This document shows, piece by piece, positions 12,078-20,235 of a stretch of DNA of 64,000 bases. The notes below the pieces were generated by a model. That model was given only the letters and a program-made list of their open reading frames with translations. It did no database searches and was not told where the DNA came from. This stretch comes from Tremella fuciformis (lineage: Eukaryota; Basidiomycota; Tremellomycetes; Tremellales; Tremellaceae): contig CP136492.1 in the NCBI GenBank assembly GCA_032768795.1, forward strand, positions 2,170,001 through 2,234,000, written 5' to 3'. A program made the translations under genes and the position numbers. Position 1 is the first letter of the stretch. Every line of letters starts with the position of its first letter.

Positions 12078-12734
12078 ATGCCTACAGCCTACATTGAGAT
12101 TCCCTCAGAGGAGCCAGAACGGCTCGACGCCATTGAGCTGGAAACCTACAGCGCAACAAAAGCAAAACGCAATTCCGCGCCCCGCAAGCGAGATGAACAA
12201 AATGCTGAAAAGTGTGTATGCCCCGGGTCGTTGGTGACAATCAGTCAAGCCGAGGCCGGCATGTCACGAGACTCAGACGACCTGGAGTTGGGGATTAGGC
12301 CAGAGAGGGCAAATAGGGAGAGCAAGTTCCGAACCCGCCTCAGTACTTGCGGCATGATTACAGGCATCTTGGGCGGCGCCCTCACGCTGACACGTCTAGG
12401 CATAGACGGGTTGCACACCCTCACGATGACGTCTCGCCTTTTGAGTGAGCCTCAGGTTTGCCAGACAGCCTCCGTGATCAGCCACGAAGCCCTGGCGCAT
12501 GGCCCCGACGCGATACACGGTTGGCCTATCTGCTGTCCGATGAGTCTAGGTCTGCAGGATAAGCCGTCAGGCGATACTCTGTGGCAGGACCGAGCTATGG
12601 TACACGCGCTTCCCAGCAGCACGGTGGGCAGGGATACGGGTGTGTGGATCCCATTTGGTACGAGCGACATGCGATTCTGTCGCTTTTTCCCGGGTGAGCA
12701 TCCATTCTGGCCGCCAGCTGTCACAGATTCGTAA
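12078..12734 (+). CDS. single-pass membrane protein, Cys-motif family member A
   Basis: Open frame of 218 codons starting at the ATG at 12078 (MPTAYIEIPSEEPERL); the few codons upstream contain no ATG. The N-terminal ~90 residues are hydrophilic and include the short motif IELE. Basic residues (KFRTRLSTC) precede one hydrophobic Gly-rich segment, GMITGILGGALTLTRLGI. After it comes a Cys pattern shared with genes at 18610, 32706, 36341 and 38068: one Cys (EPQVCQT), 23 residues later an ICCPMSL doublet, and near the C-terminus FCRFFPGEH. Basic residues on the N-terminal side and absence of a signal peptide predict a type II (N-in, C-out) membrane protein. I do not recognise a named family and assign no function. 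Confidence 0.65.
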   Translation: MPTAYIEIPSEEPERLDAIELETYSATKAKRNSAPRKRDEQNAEKCVCPGSLVTISQAEAGMSRDSDDLELGIRPERANRESKFRTRLSTCGMITGILGGALTLTRLGIDGLHTLTMTSRLLSEPQVCQTASVISHEALAHGPDAIHGWPICCPMSLGLQDKPSGDTLWQDRAMVHALPSSTVGRDTGVWIPFGTSDMRFCRFFPGEHPFWPPAVTDS

Positions 12735-13050
12735 GTGATGGCGGCAATGGGCCGCATGCAACAATCATTTCAAATCCATTCCGCTCCGTTTCAGATGACT
12801 GCTATATGTGATCTACTCTATTCACTGGCCAAATGAATGAGCGAGTCATTCGATACGGGCATTCACTCCCTTAAGACTGGAAATCCCCCAGTCATGCGCA
12901 CTAATGACTAGTCTCTGGGGCTTATGTACACGTTTCAATATCGGACCGGTGAAAGGTTCTGGAAGGCGAAAAGGAATTAGAGCATTCGATGCATGACTCA
13001 CAAGTGCATCACATCTCAAATATACATATGTGCGCACCTACAGGAAAGTC
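12735..13050. other. intergenic, no gene seen
   Basis: About 315 AT-richer bases separating two plus-strand genes. It presumably contains the promoter of the 13051 gene; an AT-rich patch (AAATATACATATG) lies at about 13018-13030. Confidence 0.4.
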
Positions 13051-14094
13051 ATGCAAAGCTCCTCAGAAACGATGTCGGAAAACATCGACCTCCTCGCCCG
13101 CGTGCGTGCAGAAGCGCACAATGTACAGCAGTGGAGTGCTGAGATAGTGAATGACTACTTCTACACGGCAGGAAAGACGGATGACGCCCTCGAACACGAC
13201 ATCCTCTCTGCCCAACTAACTCACGCGGTGCTGAAAGACAATTATGATGCCCTTGTGCGAGAAGCCGGTCAGTGTAGCGTACTGCTGACCCGCGATACTC
13301 CCGGCTTTGAGGAGAAGCTGTCCGCTATGCGAAAGGAGAGGCGAAGAGCCCGGCAAGACGACTCATTGTGCCAGCCAGCTGCATGGGAGGCCTCGTATGC
13401 CTTCCCTACAGACTACGACTTTCCCCACTTCCGAAGTTCTTTGACACCGATCCAGGTTGGATTTTGGCAAGAAAACGAGCGGCTGCGGCAATCCATCCTA
13501 CGGGCATGGACGATGTACAAGGACCTCCAGTGGCGCCTTACCCCACTGGGCTATGGCAATCAGATTCACGCCGACACCCGATATGATTTTGACATAACAG
13601 GGAACGAACCTGAGTTGTCCAGAGTGGACGGGATCAAGGTTTCCACCTTCACTGCTTGGGACCCATTCGTCGATCCATACCCGGAGACGTTCGGTACAGG
13701 TCATAGCCCGACAAATGACGGCGACAGCCTGTTCGGATCACCATTGATCTTTTCAGACGATGAACCCGATGAAGCCGTCGAGGTGGCGTCGGATGGCAAT
13801 GATACCATCTACGTGAACACAGACGACGAGCTCACCGAAGTGCCCAGTGAGAGCGCTGATTCCGCCGACTTGCCTCACTGGAACTACCGTGACTACCCTA
13901 CGTCCGATGAAGGACAATCCTCCCCTGCGGGACCAGTAAGGGGCCTCAAAACTCAAGCTGGGTGGAAAGACTCTTCCCCATTTGGCCTTCCAAAATCTCG
14001 GACTCGGTTGAGATATTCTAGAGCTCCTTCGAGGTCTCAGCAAGCACCAGCCCCCGGGCACACACGAGGGAAGAGGAGCAGTACGCGCGATTGA
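13051..14094 (+). CDS. unknown protein, TQAGW-family copy 1
   Basis: Uninterrupted frame of 347 codons from ATG 13051; the ATG at 13072 (MSENIDLL) is an alternative start. The first ~190 residues look helical and polar. Several blocks recur in the next gene at 14699: EIVNDYF, AGQCSVLLTRDTPG, AWEASYAFP, KDLQWRL, FDITGNEPEL, FTAWDPFVDP. An acidic linker with DTIYVNTDDEL leads to the C-terminal signature TQAGWKDSSPFGLPKS followed by a basic Ser/Arg tail. No membrane segment, signal peptide or known domain is visible. It is probably intracellular with a helical N-terminal domain and a short linear motif at the C-terminus. It is intronless, unlike the conserved genes nearby. Function unknown; it forms a tandem duplicate with its downstream neighbour. 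Confidence 0.7.
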   Translation: MQSSSETMSENIDLLARVRAEAHNVQQWSAEIVNDYFYTAGKTDDALEHDILSAQLTHAVLKDNYDALVREAGQCSVLLTRDTPGFEEKLSAMRKERRRARQDDSLCQPAAWEASYAFPTDYDFPHFRSSLTPIQVGFWQENERLRQSILRAWTMYKDLQWRLTPLGYGNQIHADTRYDFDITGNEPELSRVDGIKVSTFTAWDPFVDPYPETFGTGHSPTNDGDSLFGSPLIFSDDEPDEAVEVASDGNDTIYVNTDDELTEVPSESADSADLPHWNYRDYPTSDEGQSSPAGPVRGLKTQAGWKDSSPFGLPKSRTRLRYSRAPSRSQQAPAPGHTRGKRSSTRD

Positions 14095-14698
14095 GAACCG
14101 TAGTCGAGCTGGCCCATTTCTCGGTAGCATCCATGTCATGCACTCGAGTTGCGCGAAGGATGAGATATGATTATGAGGTTGAGCGATGATCCAGAGCGGC
14201 TGGGAGACGTTCGACTCATCTTAGCCGTTGGCTTTCTCCTACAAGAACAGAGAAGTCGATCCTCTTCCAGGAGACCGCACTTTTACTGTAGCCGCACCAC
14301 AGATGAGCGAATCCCGTCACACTGATGTATGCACGCGGCCAAACCAAGCTGGAAATTGTACTTGAGACCGCCCGACATCTCGCCTGAAAGGGTCGAGATT
14401 CTCATCCCCACATATTGGGCTCTCAGGACATGAAACAGATCACAATCTCAGTCAGCGAGAAGAGAGCGCTGTTATGTGTCTTCAATGCGCAAGCGACGAC
14501 CTGCATTGCGAATGCGGAACAGTAGTCTGCGAATTTTCTCTCTTTGTCCTCCCTTCTTTTGTGCGCTCGAATGTCTCGTTGCAGAGTGGGATAGCATCAT
14601 AGGAGGCCAGAGATCGATGCACATGGCGGCTAGAGGTGCTCTGACTTTCACGTTTGCTGTTCAGATAGCAACTGGCAGGTTCCACCCCCGGAACAAGT
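14095..14698. other. intergenic between paralogues
   Basis: About 600 bases between the tandem paralogues. No conserved reading frame seen. It presumably holds the terminator of the first and the promoter of the second copy. Confidence 0.4.
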
Positions 14699-15670
14699 AT
14701 GGACGCCTCCCCGATGCCCAGCCGCCAGGAGCTCCTCTCGCTGGTCGGTACCGCAGCCGCGACCCTCCAGCAGCAAAGCCGTGAGATAGTCGATAACTAC
14801 TTCGACGCACCCAGAAAGACTGAGGCTGAGCTTTGGAACGACGTTGAAAGAGATCGGCGGACGCTCGTTAGAGTGAAAGGCAATTATGACCACATCATGT
14901 CTCTAGCAGGACAGACCAAGATTATCCTCACTCGCGACACACCGCGCTATCCGGAGCTTCTCGAGGATCTCCGGCAGGATAGTATCAGGGCGGGACTCTC
15001 CGGGGAGTCGTGTACGCAGAAGAGCTGGGAGGCGAGCTACACGTTTCCTTCTGAGAAGGACATTGGGGACCCGTGGTTCCATGAGAAGTTGACCGAAGCG
15101 CAAATCGCGTTCTACAAAGTAAAGGAGCATCTTCGTTTTGGCATTTGCAGATCATGGACGGCATTCAAAGACCTGGAGTGGCGCCTGCGTGCCCGGGTCA
15201 GGGGAGTCAGTCTGCCGTTCAATATCACCGGTCCCGCGCCGGCGTTGGACAGGGAAGATGCGATCGACTTTCCCTCATTCACGGCGCATAACCCCTTTGT
15301 TGCCCCGATTCACGATCAAGGTCAATCGACCGATGGCCTCTCGAAGGTATACGAAAGGCTCAGTGTCAATGAACCTGGAACCGAGCTCGTTTCTGAAGGC
15401 ATCGCTGATACCATCTACGTGGACACCAGCGACTTGTCAACACCGGCGCCGAGCCAAAGCCCGCAAGTACGCCATCGGCGCAAGCGGAAGTCAAGCGTTC
15501 GCGCAAGCGAGATGTCTGGACCTGTCGACCATGTTGTCGGCGTTGGCACGCAAGCAGGCTGGGCGCCGACCTCTCACTTTGGTCTTCCGACCTCTGCTGG
15601 CCGATTTAGACATTCTACCAGACCAGCCTCGAGTCACAATGCAGAAGTGTCCTACAACCGCTATCGGTAG
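14699..15670 (+). CDS. unknown protein, TQAGW-family copy 2
   Basis: Intronless 323-codon frame starting MDASPMPSRQELL. It aligns along its whole length with the 13051 gene: SREIVDNYFDAPRKT, AGQTKIILTRDTPR, WEASYTFPSE, LTEAQIAFY, KDLEWRLR, FNITGPAPALDR, FTAHNPFVAP, DTIYVDTSDL and C-terminal TQAGWAPTSHFGLPTS. Identity is moderate, so the duplication is not recent. The retained blocks imply selection on a helical domain plus the C-terminal TQAGW...FGLP motif. A basic stretch, RHRRKRKS, near residue 255 could be a nuclear localisation signal. No enzyme motif is seen and no function is assigned. Both copies sit in the same orientation about 600 bp apart. Confidence 0.72.
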   Translation: MDASPMPSRQELLSLVGTAAATLQQQSREIVDNYFDAPRKTEAELWNDVERDRRTLVRVKGNYDHIMSLAGQTKIILTRDTPRYPELLEDLRQDSIRAGLSGESCTQKSWEASYTFPSEKDIGDPWFHEKLTEAQIAFYKVKEHLRFGICRSWTAFKDLEWRLRARVRGVSLPFNITGPAPALDREDAIDFPSFTAHNPFVAPIHDQGQSTDGLSKVYERLSVNEPGTELVSEGIADTIYVDTSDLSTPAPSQSPQVRHRRKRKSSVRASEMSGPVDHVVGVGTQAGWAPTSHFGLPTSAGRFRHSTRPASSHNAEVSYNRYR

Positions 15671-16240
15671 GTCAACAGGCGGATCATCATGTGGGCGAGC
15701 AGGAGGGACACTGAACAGCCAGACGACGCTGAGAGGTTTTGAAGTCATTGCTGTCTGGCAGAGGCCGTTTCGTCAGCAGCTCGATAGATGTGTTTGATGC
15801 ACAATGTCCGCGAACTGTCTGAATCGGTGCACGTCACCTCGCGCCATTGAGCCAGATAGCCGCTACAAGATTCATCAATCGCTTCACACGGGAATGGATG
15901 AGGAACATAGACTGAGGAGTGCCAGAAGAGAACGCTTAGGTCGGCCATGGTCTCCTTCGAGCTTGAGACCCAGCCCTGATATCGACACCCCCTAGCACTC
16001 CATAGGTCTTCGACATCCTCGAGGCAGGAGCTCGGTCATGCAACCGACTGGACTTGATACGAAACACTGGCCGCCCCCATTCTCCAGTCGACACATCCCT
16101 CCTTTCGTGGAATCCTTTTGGCTACGCGAACTTAGACCCGAATCACCCAGCCCTTTTGCGGTGTCTACCTGTCAAGAGTCGTGTTATGCTTCACCACCTC
16201 GACACGCCACTCTGTCCTGACACCCTGCTCGGCCCCTACC
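15671..16240. other. intergenic, no gene seen
   Basis: About 570 bases with only short, unsupported frames. The sequence just before 16241 (CCCCTACCATGTC) is a good fungal start context for the next gene. Confidence 0.4.
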
Positions 16241-17428
16241 ATGTCAAGCGCTCTGGAAGTATCACTCAAAATTAACAAAGCCAAATTCAAGATCGACACA
16301 CTGGTCGCGAGGACAGTGGAGAGTATCGGCGATGGGTCTCAGCTCAAATTTCAGACCGTGCTGTCTCGCTTCAGACAAAAAGAGTACGATGTGATGGCGG
16401 CATTCCCAGCGACCATGGAAGAGGCTCGCAGGATTGGCGTCACTCTCCGCTATACGGCGACACAGGGGAGTGCCTCGATGGACCCCGAAGAGGCGGAAGG
16501 CGACACTATGCCTGAAAGAGAAAGCCCCGTCCGAGAACTTATCAGGAGCTTGGAAGTGGGCTACAACCGCTTGTCATCCATATATGCATGGCTCACCGAG
16601 GCGAGCACGCAGCTTCCGGCCATTGTCAAAGAGCCAGAAGAAGGTGGAATCTCTACTTTCCGCCTCGCGCAAAACTTCCTGGACGCTATAGAGCGGCTCA
16701 GAACACTAGATCTAGCTGAAAGACAGGAGGGGGCCGGACAAGATGGAGATACATTGATGACTTCCCCGCCATTGTCACCGTCAGCTTCTCACCCGCGACG
16801 TTGTACTCCCCTTTGCCGACGCACGACGTCCGCTGCTGACCAGAGCATTTTGAAAGGGGAGAACGAGGTGGCAGAGTCCAGTCGAGGTCACAACACAACC
16901 CTAGATCTAGCTGAACAACAGGAGTGGCGGGAACATGATACAGATATATTCAAGACTTCCCCGCCATTCTCAGCGGCTCACTCGAAACGTGGTACTCCCC
17001 TCCGCCGACGCACGATTTCCGCTGCTTATCAGGGCACGTTCAAAGACAGCAGCTTGATGGCAGACACCAGTCGAGGTCACGACATAACTCTCGAGCCAGC
17101 TAAACAACAGTGGCGGGAACATGAGACAGATATATTGATGACTTCCCCGCCAGTGTCAGCCGCTCACTCGAGACGTGGCACTCCCCTTCGCCGACGCACG
17201 ACTTCCGCTGCTTATCAGAGCACGCTCAAAGAGGATAGCGAGGAGGCAGAGACCACTCGAGGTCACAGCGAGCCTCAACAAAGTGCGAAATCTCTGCGTC
17301 GGAGTGCTCGTGCTCGCCATCAACCACCCGACTTCTCGGTCGGCGAAAACAGACATAGGACCAGGCGCCAGATTCAACTCGACGCTGAACTGAGGTCACT
17401 TCGAGGTGATCCGGGATGGAACTTGTGA
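16241..17428 (+). CDS. unknown protein with three ~64-residue tandem repeats
   Basis: 395-codon intronless frame from the ATG at 16241 (MSSALEVSLKINKAKF). Residues 1-150 are probably helical (LVARTVESIGDG, RQKEYDVMAAFPATMEEARR, YNRLSSIYAWLTEAS). From about residue 157 the protein is built of three tandem repeats of 63-65 residues. Each contains a TSPP core followed by RRGTPLRRRT(T/I)SAA-type basic Ser/Thr sites and ends in RGH. A basic C-terminal tail follows (SLRRSARARHQPPD). The recurring Thr-Pro and Arg-Arg-x-Thr/Ser sites would suit phosphorylation by proline-directed or basophilic kinases, but that is inference. No membrane segment and no known domain. Confidence 0.65.
   Translation: MSSALEVSLKINKAKFKIDTLVARTVESIGDGSQLKFQTVLSRFRQKEYDVMAAFPATMEEARRIGVTLRYTATQGSASMDPEEAEGDTMPERESPVRELIRSLEVGYNRLSSIYAWLTEASTQLPAIVKEPEEGGISTFRLAQNFLDAIERLRTLDLAERQEGAGQDGDTLMTSPPLSPSASHPRRCTPLCRRTTSAADQSILKGENEVAESSRGHNTTLDLAEQQEWREHDTDIFKTSPPFSAAHSKRGTPLRRRTISAAYQGTFKDSSLMADTSRGHDITLEPAKQQWREHETDILMTSPPVSAAHSRRGTPLRRRTTSAAYQSTLKEDSEEAETTRGHSEPQQSAKSLRRSARARHQPPDFSVGENRHRTRRQIQLDAELRSLRGDPGWNL
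16709..17280 (+). repeat. three in-frame tandem coding repeats, 189-195 bp
   Basis: Repeat units begin at 16709, 16904 and 17093 (spacing 195 and 189 bp) inside the 16241 gene. They keep the reading frame. Units 2 and 3 are closer to each other (WREHxTDI, TSPP, AAHS, RRGTPLRRRT, SAAYQ) than to unit 1, suggesting stepwise expansion. Confidence 0.8.
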
Positions 17429-18609
17429 GAAGCGCAGTGCAGGGGGTTTCCTGTGCCGTCAGGCTATGCAAACAATGAAATTCGGCTCGATATGTCGGCA
17501 AGACCTTCGCATGCTTTGTTAAACAAAAGTGACCGGCCAGTCGAGTGTCAAGGCATTGATCGCCATCTTGTAACATGCTTGGCTCTCCGATATGCGATGC
17601 TCGCCTTTAGGTTCTACGTATCGAGAGCAACCTCACACTTTCCCCGATGGCCAAGTCGACCCCGGTCGTGAGTAGCTGAATATTCGTTTTCCTAGGGAGA
17701 TTGTCTTTTTCTGGCTTCATCCAGGTGCTTCGCTTAGTGAGACGGTGAAAGAGGTTTGAACATGTAAGGCTTACCTTTGACACCAAGGATGCATTCTGCC
17801 TCTTCCCTCGTCGCAATAAGCGACTGTGTAGCCTGGATGTCGAGTCTGCTGAGTCATTCACCCTATGCCTTCCTAGGCCACGGACTGCCCCCTCATGTAA
17901 TGCCCAATCCGCGTTCGCTACTCACAGCATCTTGAAACCAAGTCAGACAGCACCAAATCGGACTGCGAGTAGCGTGGTACAGAGGCCAAGGAGGGACGGC
18001 AAAGCACTACCTCAGGAGTTATAAAGGTTATCGACGGCATTCTGCTCAAGGCTTTGTCCGGTTCTCGTGCACGTAGCGCCGAACATGTAGCTTGACTGTG
18101 ACGGAGGAGCTGTTGACCATCGTCTCCCCACGGCGTCTGTGCCACCGAGCGAGAAGCCCCTTTCTGTCCACAACCGCCCATGCGATCAGGGTGTTTGACC
18201 CCCACAAAATTCCGTCTTGCCGGCTCTATTTATTGCTCACGCCATGCACGATGCGCCGCTCTCCAGCGCGCACAGGGAACAACACCCCCCAACCCCCCTG
18301 TGCCGGGCCCCACGCCGGCGCCAGCTCCCTCTCCTCTCGGACAGGACGACCGAAGGCAGAGGCGCAACTCGTAAGTCCTCCCACCCTCTTTTGATGCCCA
18401 TCCTGCCTTCGCGCCCCAACATCATGTTTCGACACTCGGCAATGTCTAGAACTTCACGCGCCTTCCCGAGACCATGAAAGGACAATGTCGGGACTGTACT
18501 GGACGTGAACGAATGCCTTCTCGCCTGGAGCATATATATCGACCGCCCCCGCCCCCTCGTAGATATTGACTTCAGGTTTGCATCGAGCCCTCTACCAAGC
18601 ACATTAGCC
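17429..18609. other. 1.2-kb intergenic region
   Basis: No frame with recognisable features on either strand; stops are frequent. The right end contains an AT-rich TATA-like element at 18532-18539, 71 bp upstream of the next start codon. Confidence 0.4.
18532..18539 (+). promoter_or_regulatory. candidate TATA box of the 18610 gene
   Basis: ATATATAT, 71 bp upstream of the ATG at 18610, in an otherwise GC-rich stretch. Position and sequence fit a TATA element; not proven. Confidence 0.4.
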
Positions 18610-19347
18610 ATGTCCAAGTCAGAGCCTGAGCAGAGCCTGCCTGGCCCCGGAGACTCCGAGCAAAGAGCCCCAGAGGCGACGGACGCAGGCCCTGCATACT
18701 CCACCGCAATGAAATCTGGGTGGGCAAAAGAACAGCCTGAAGGCACTCGACGCAAGGATGTCGAGACTTCAGATGCTGCCCCCACACAAAGCACAGCCGA
18801 TAAGTATCGCGACAATATGAAGAGTTATGGTCACACCGCGGCAAAGAAACTAAAGGAGAATGCTGTCGGCCTGGCCGTCCTCGGCATGACAGCAGCTGGG
18901 TATATTCAGCTTCCTGACCGGATCGAAGACGCTGTATCAACAGTCATGACCGCTCTGAATACCAATCCGCCGGACAACATTCCCAACACACGCCTCTGGA
19001 CCTGCCGAGACGGCTCGATTGGAGTGAACGAAAGCTTGAGCGAGAATTTCCCGGACGGCGCTGTTGTGTGCTGTCCGGCAAAGCTGCGCATCAAAGTGCC
19101 ATGCCAGGATGACGATGATGGTAGCAACAATAGCACTGCGCCCGGCGCCGACGGCGTGAATACCAATGTCTGGGACGCTAATAGCTCGTCGACGACATAT
19201 GCCGCGGCGAGTACGTTCAGTAACGTCGGGGGCAGCGATTTGCAGGCTCCCTACCCGACCAACTGCACCGCCGTGCCGCCCGAGGTCGACCTGACCAACT
19301 TGCTCGATGCAATCAAGGACGTGTGCGATATTTGCGGGGATGATTGA
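18610..19347 (+). CDS. Cys-motif family member B, probable membrane protein
   Basis: 245-codon frame starting at the first ATG, 18610 (MSKSEPEQSLPGPG); upstream in-frame codons lack an ATG. Residues 1-75 are hydrophilic. A weaker hydrophobic stretch, VGLAVLGMTAAGYIQL, near residues 83-98 follows a basic patch (AAKKLKENA). The distal part carries the family Cys pattern: LWTCRDGSIG, 21 residues later VVCCPAKL, an acidic DDDDGSNNST spacer with possible N-glycosylation sites, then NCTAVPPEVDL and a terminal CDICGDD. This matches genes at 12078, 32706, 36341 and 38068 in order and spacing of cysteines. The transmembrane segment is less hydrophobic than in its relatives. Function unknown. The copia retrotransposon lies 35 bp beyond its stop codon. 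Confidence 0.65.
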   Translation: MSKSEPEQSLPGPGDSEQRAPEATDAGPAYSTAMKSGWAKEQPEGTRRKDVETSDAAPTQSTADKYRDNMKSYGHTAAKKLKENAVGLAVLGMTAAGYIQLPDRIEDAVSTVMTALNTNPPDNIPNTRLWTCRDGSIGVNESLSENFPDGAVVCCPAKLRIKVPCQDDDDGSNNSTAPGADGVNTNVWDANSSSTTYAAASTFSNVGGSDLQAPYPTNCTAVPPEVDLTNLLDAIKDVCDICGDD

Positions 19348-19377
19348 GAACAATGCATAGATTTCCTGTCTACTTCC

Positions 19378-19382
19378 GAAGC
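19378..19382. repeat. 5-bp target-site duplication (left)
   Basis: GAAGC directly before the 5' LTR, repeated exactly at 24825-24829 directly after the 3' LTR. A 5-bp duplication is the normal footprint of Ty1/copia integration. Confidence 0.88.
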
Positions 19383-19499
19383 TGTTAGCGGTGCCGCCAC
19401 CTCGAGTCATAGGGTAATTACCGAGAAACTCCGTCAGCTAGTAGGACCCATTACCATCTCGTAGGATATGTCGGATGCGACTCATATCTCACGTCAACA
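19383..19499 (+). repeat. 5' LTR, 117 bp
   Basis: Starts TGTTAGCGG and ends CGTCAACA. I read it as identical base for base to 24708-24824. It is short for an LTR, and no obvious TATA box is seen inside it. Confidence 0.92.
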
Positions 19500-19510
19500 G
19501 ATTAAAAGTC
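19500..19510 (+). other. candidate primer-binding site, tRNA-Lys(UUU) anticodon arm
   Basis: GATTAAAAGTC begins at the base immediately after the 5' LTR. Its complement, GACTTTTAATC, equals the anticodon stem-loop centre of eukaryotic tRNA-Lys(UUU). Copia-type elements are known to prime from a tRNA cleaved in the anticodon loop rather than from the 3' CCA end, so this is a plausible half-tRNA primer site. The identification rests on an 11-base match recalled from general tRNA knowledge. Confidence 0.5.
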
Positions 19511-20235
19511 CCACGTACTCGATCGTGACTAGGCCGGCAGCAACAGCCAGGATAGCACAAAGCAAGGCCTTGGCTCAGCGGTTTAACAGCCGTCACCCCA
19601 AGGTCTGGATTCTTCTTGGCTGTGTGGGCCAGTACGGGACGCGTGCTTAATTGGGTGACTCCATTTTGCGCCGCCTGCGCTGTGTTTCCCCGGTTAGGTT
19701 TACTATTAATCTGTGGTCCCCAGTACCTTATTGGCGCTGGTTTGCCCGATTAGTAGAGGGTCTAGTCAGTCAGTCGGTTCGAGTACCACGAGGTGCGGCA
19801 TAGCGGGCATTCGACAACGTCGATCGTCAGACCCGTGCAACTTCATCGTCTCGGTATTCTACATCCGACAGACCGAGACGACGGAACGCCTTGTTCGAGC
19901 CGTCACGTCCTGGAGGGCGGTTTTGCCTTGGACGGCTGTCCTGGAGGGCAGGTTTTTGCCTTGGACACGGAAGACGGAGAACGGGAAGGGCGGGAGTAAC
20001 GCTCTGCACCGTGCTGGTGTAGGAGAAGCGGGCAGTCTAGCTTTGGCTCAGACGTAGACATTGTCTTCGGACGGTGTGAAAATCCAGATTATCACTGGTG
20101 GCGTGCACGGAGAGGCCCTTGGTGCACGTCTTGCGTACGATAAGTCCTCTCTGAGAGTTTTATCACTCTGTTTAAGGCTGTTGCTGAATTCGCAACGGAT
20201 AAGGCCTTGGTCGTCATCACCTATTCTACGGCACG
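19511..20235 (+). other. retrotransposon 5' leader
   Basis: About 725 bp between the primer site and the gag-pol ATG, without a long frame. It probably carries packaging signals. It includes two imperfect copies of a 31-bp repeat (CCTGGAGGGC...TTTTGCCTTGGAC) at 19909-19939 and 19940-19971. Confidence 0.6.

Noticed and set aside
19568..19640. tRNA-like segment in the retrotransposon leader (TGGCTCAGCGGTTTAACAGCC)
   Set aside because: It resembles an A box, but no properly spaced B box, anticodon stem or acceptor stem could be folded by eye.
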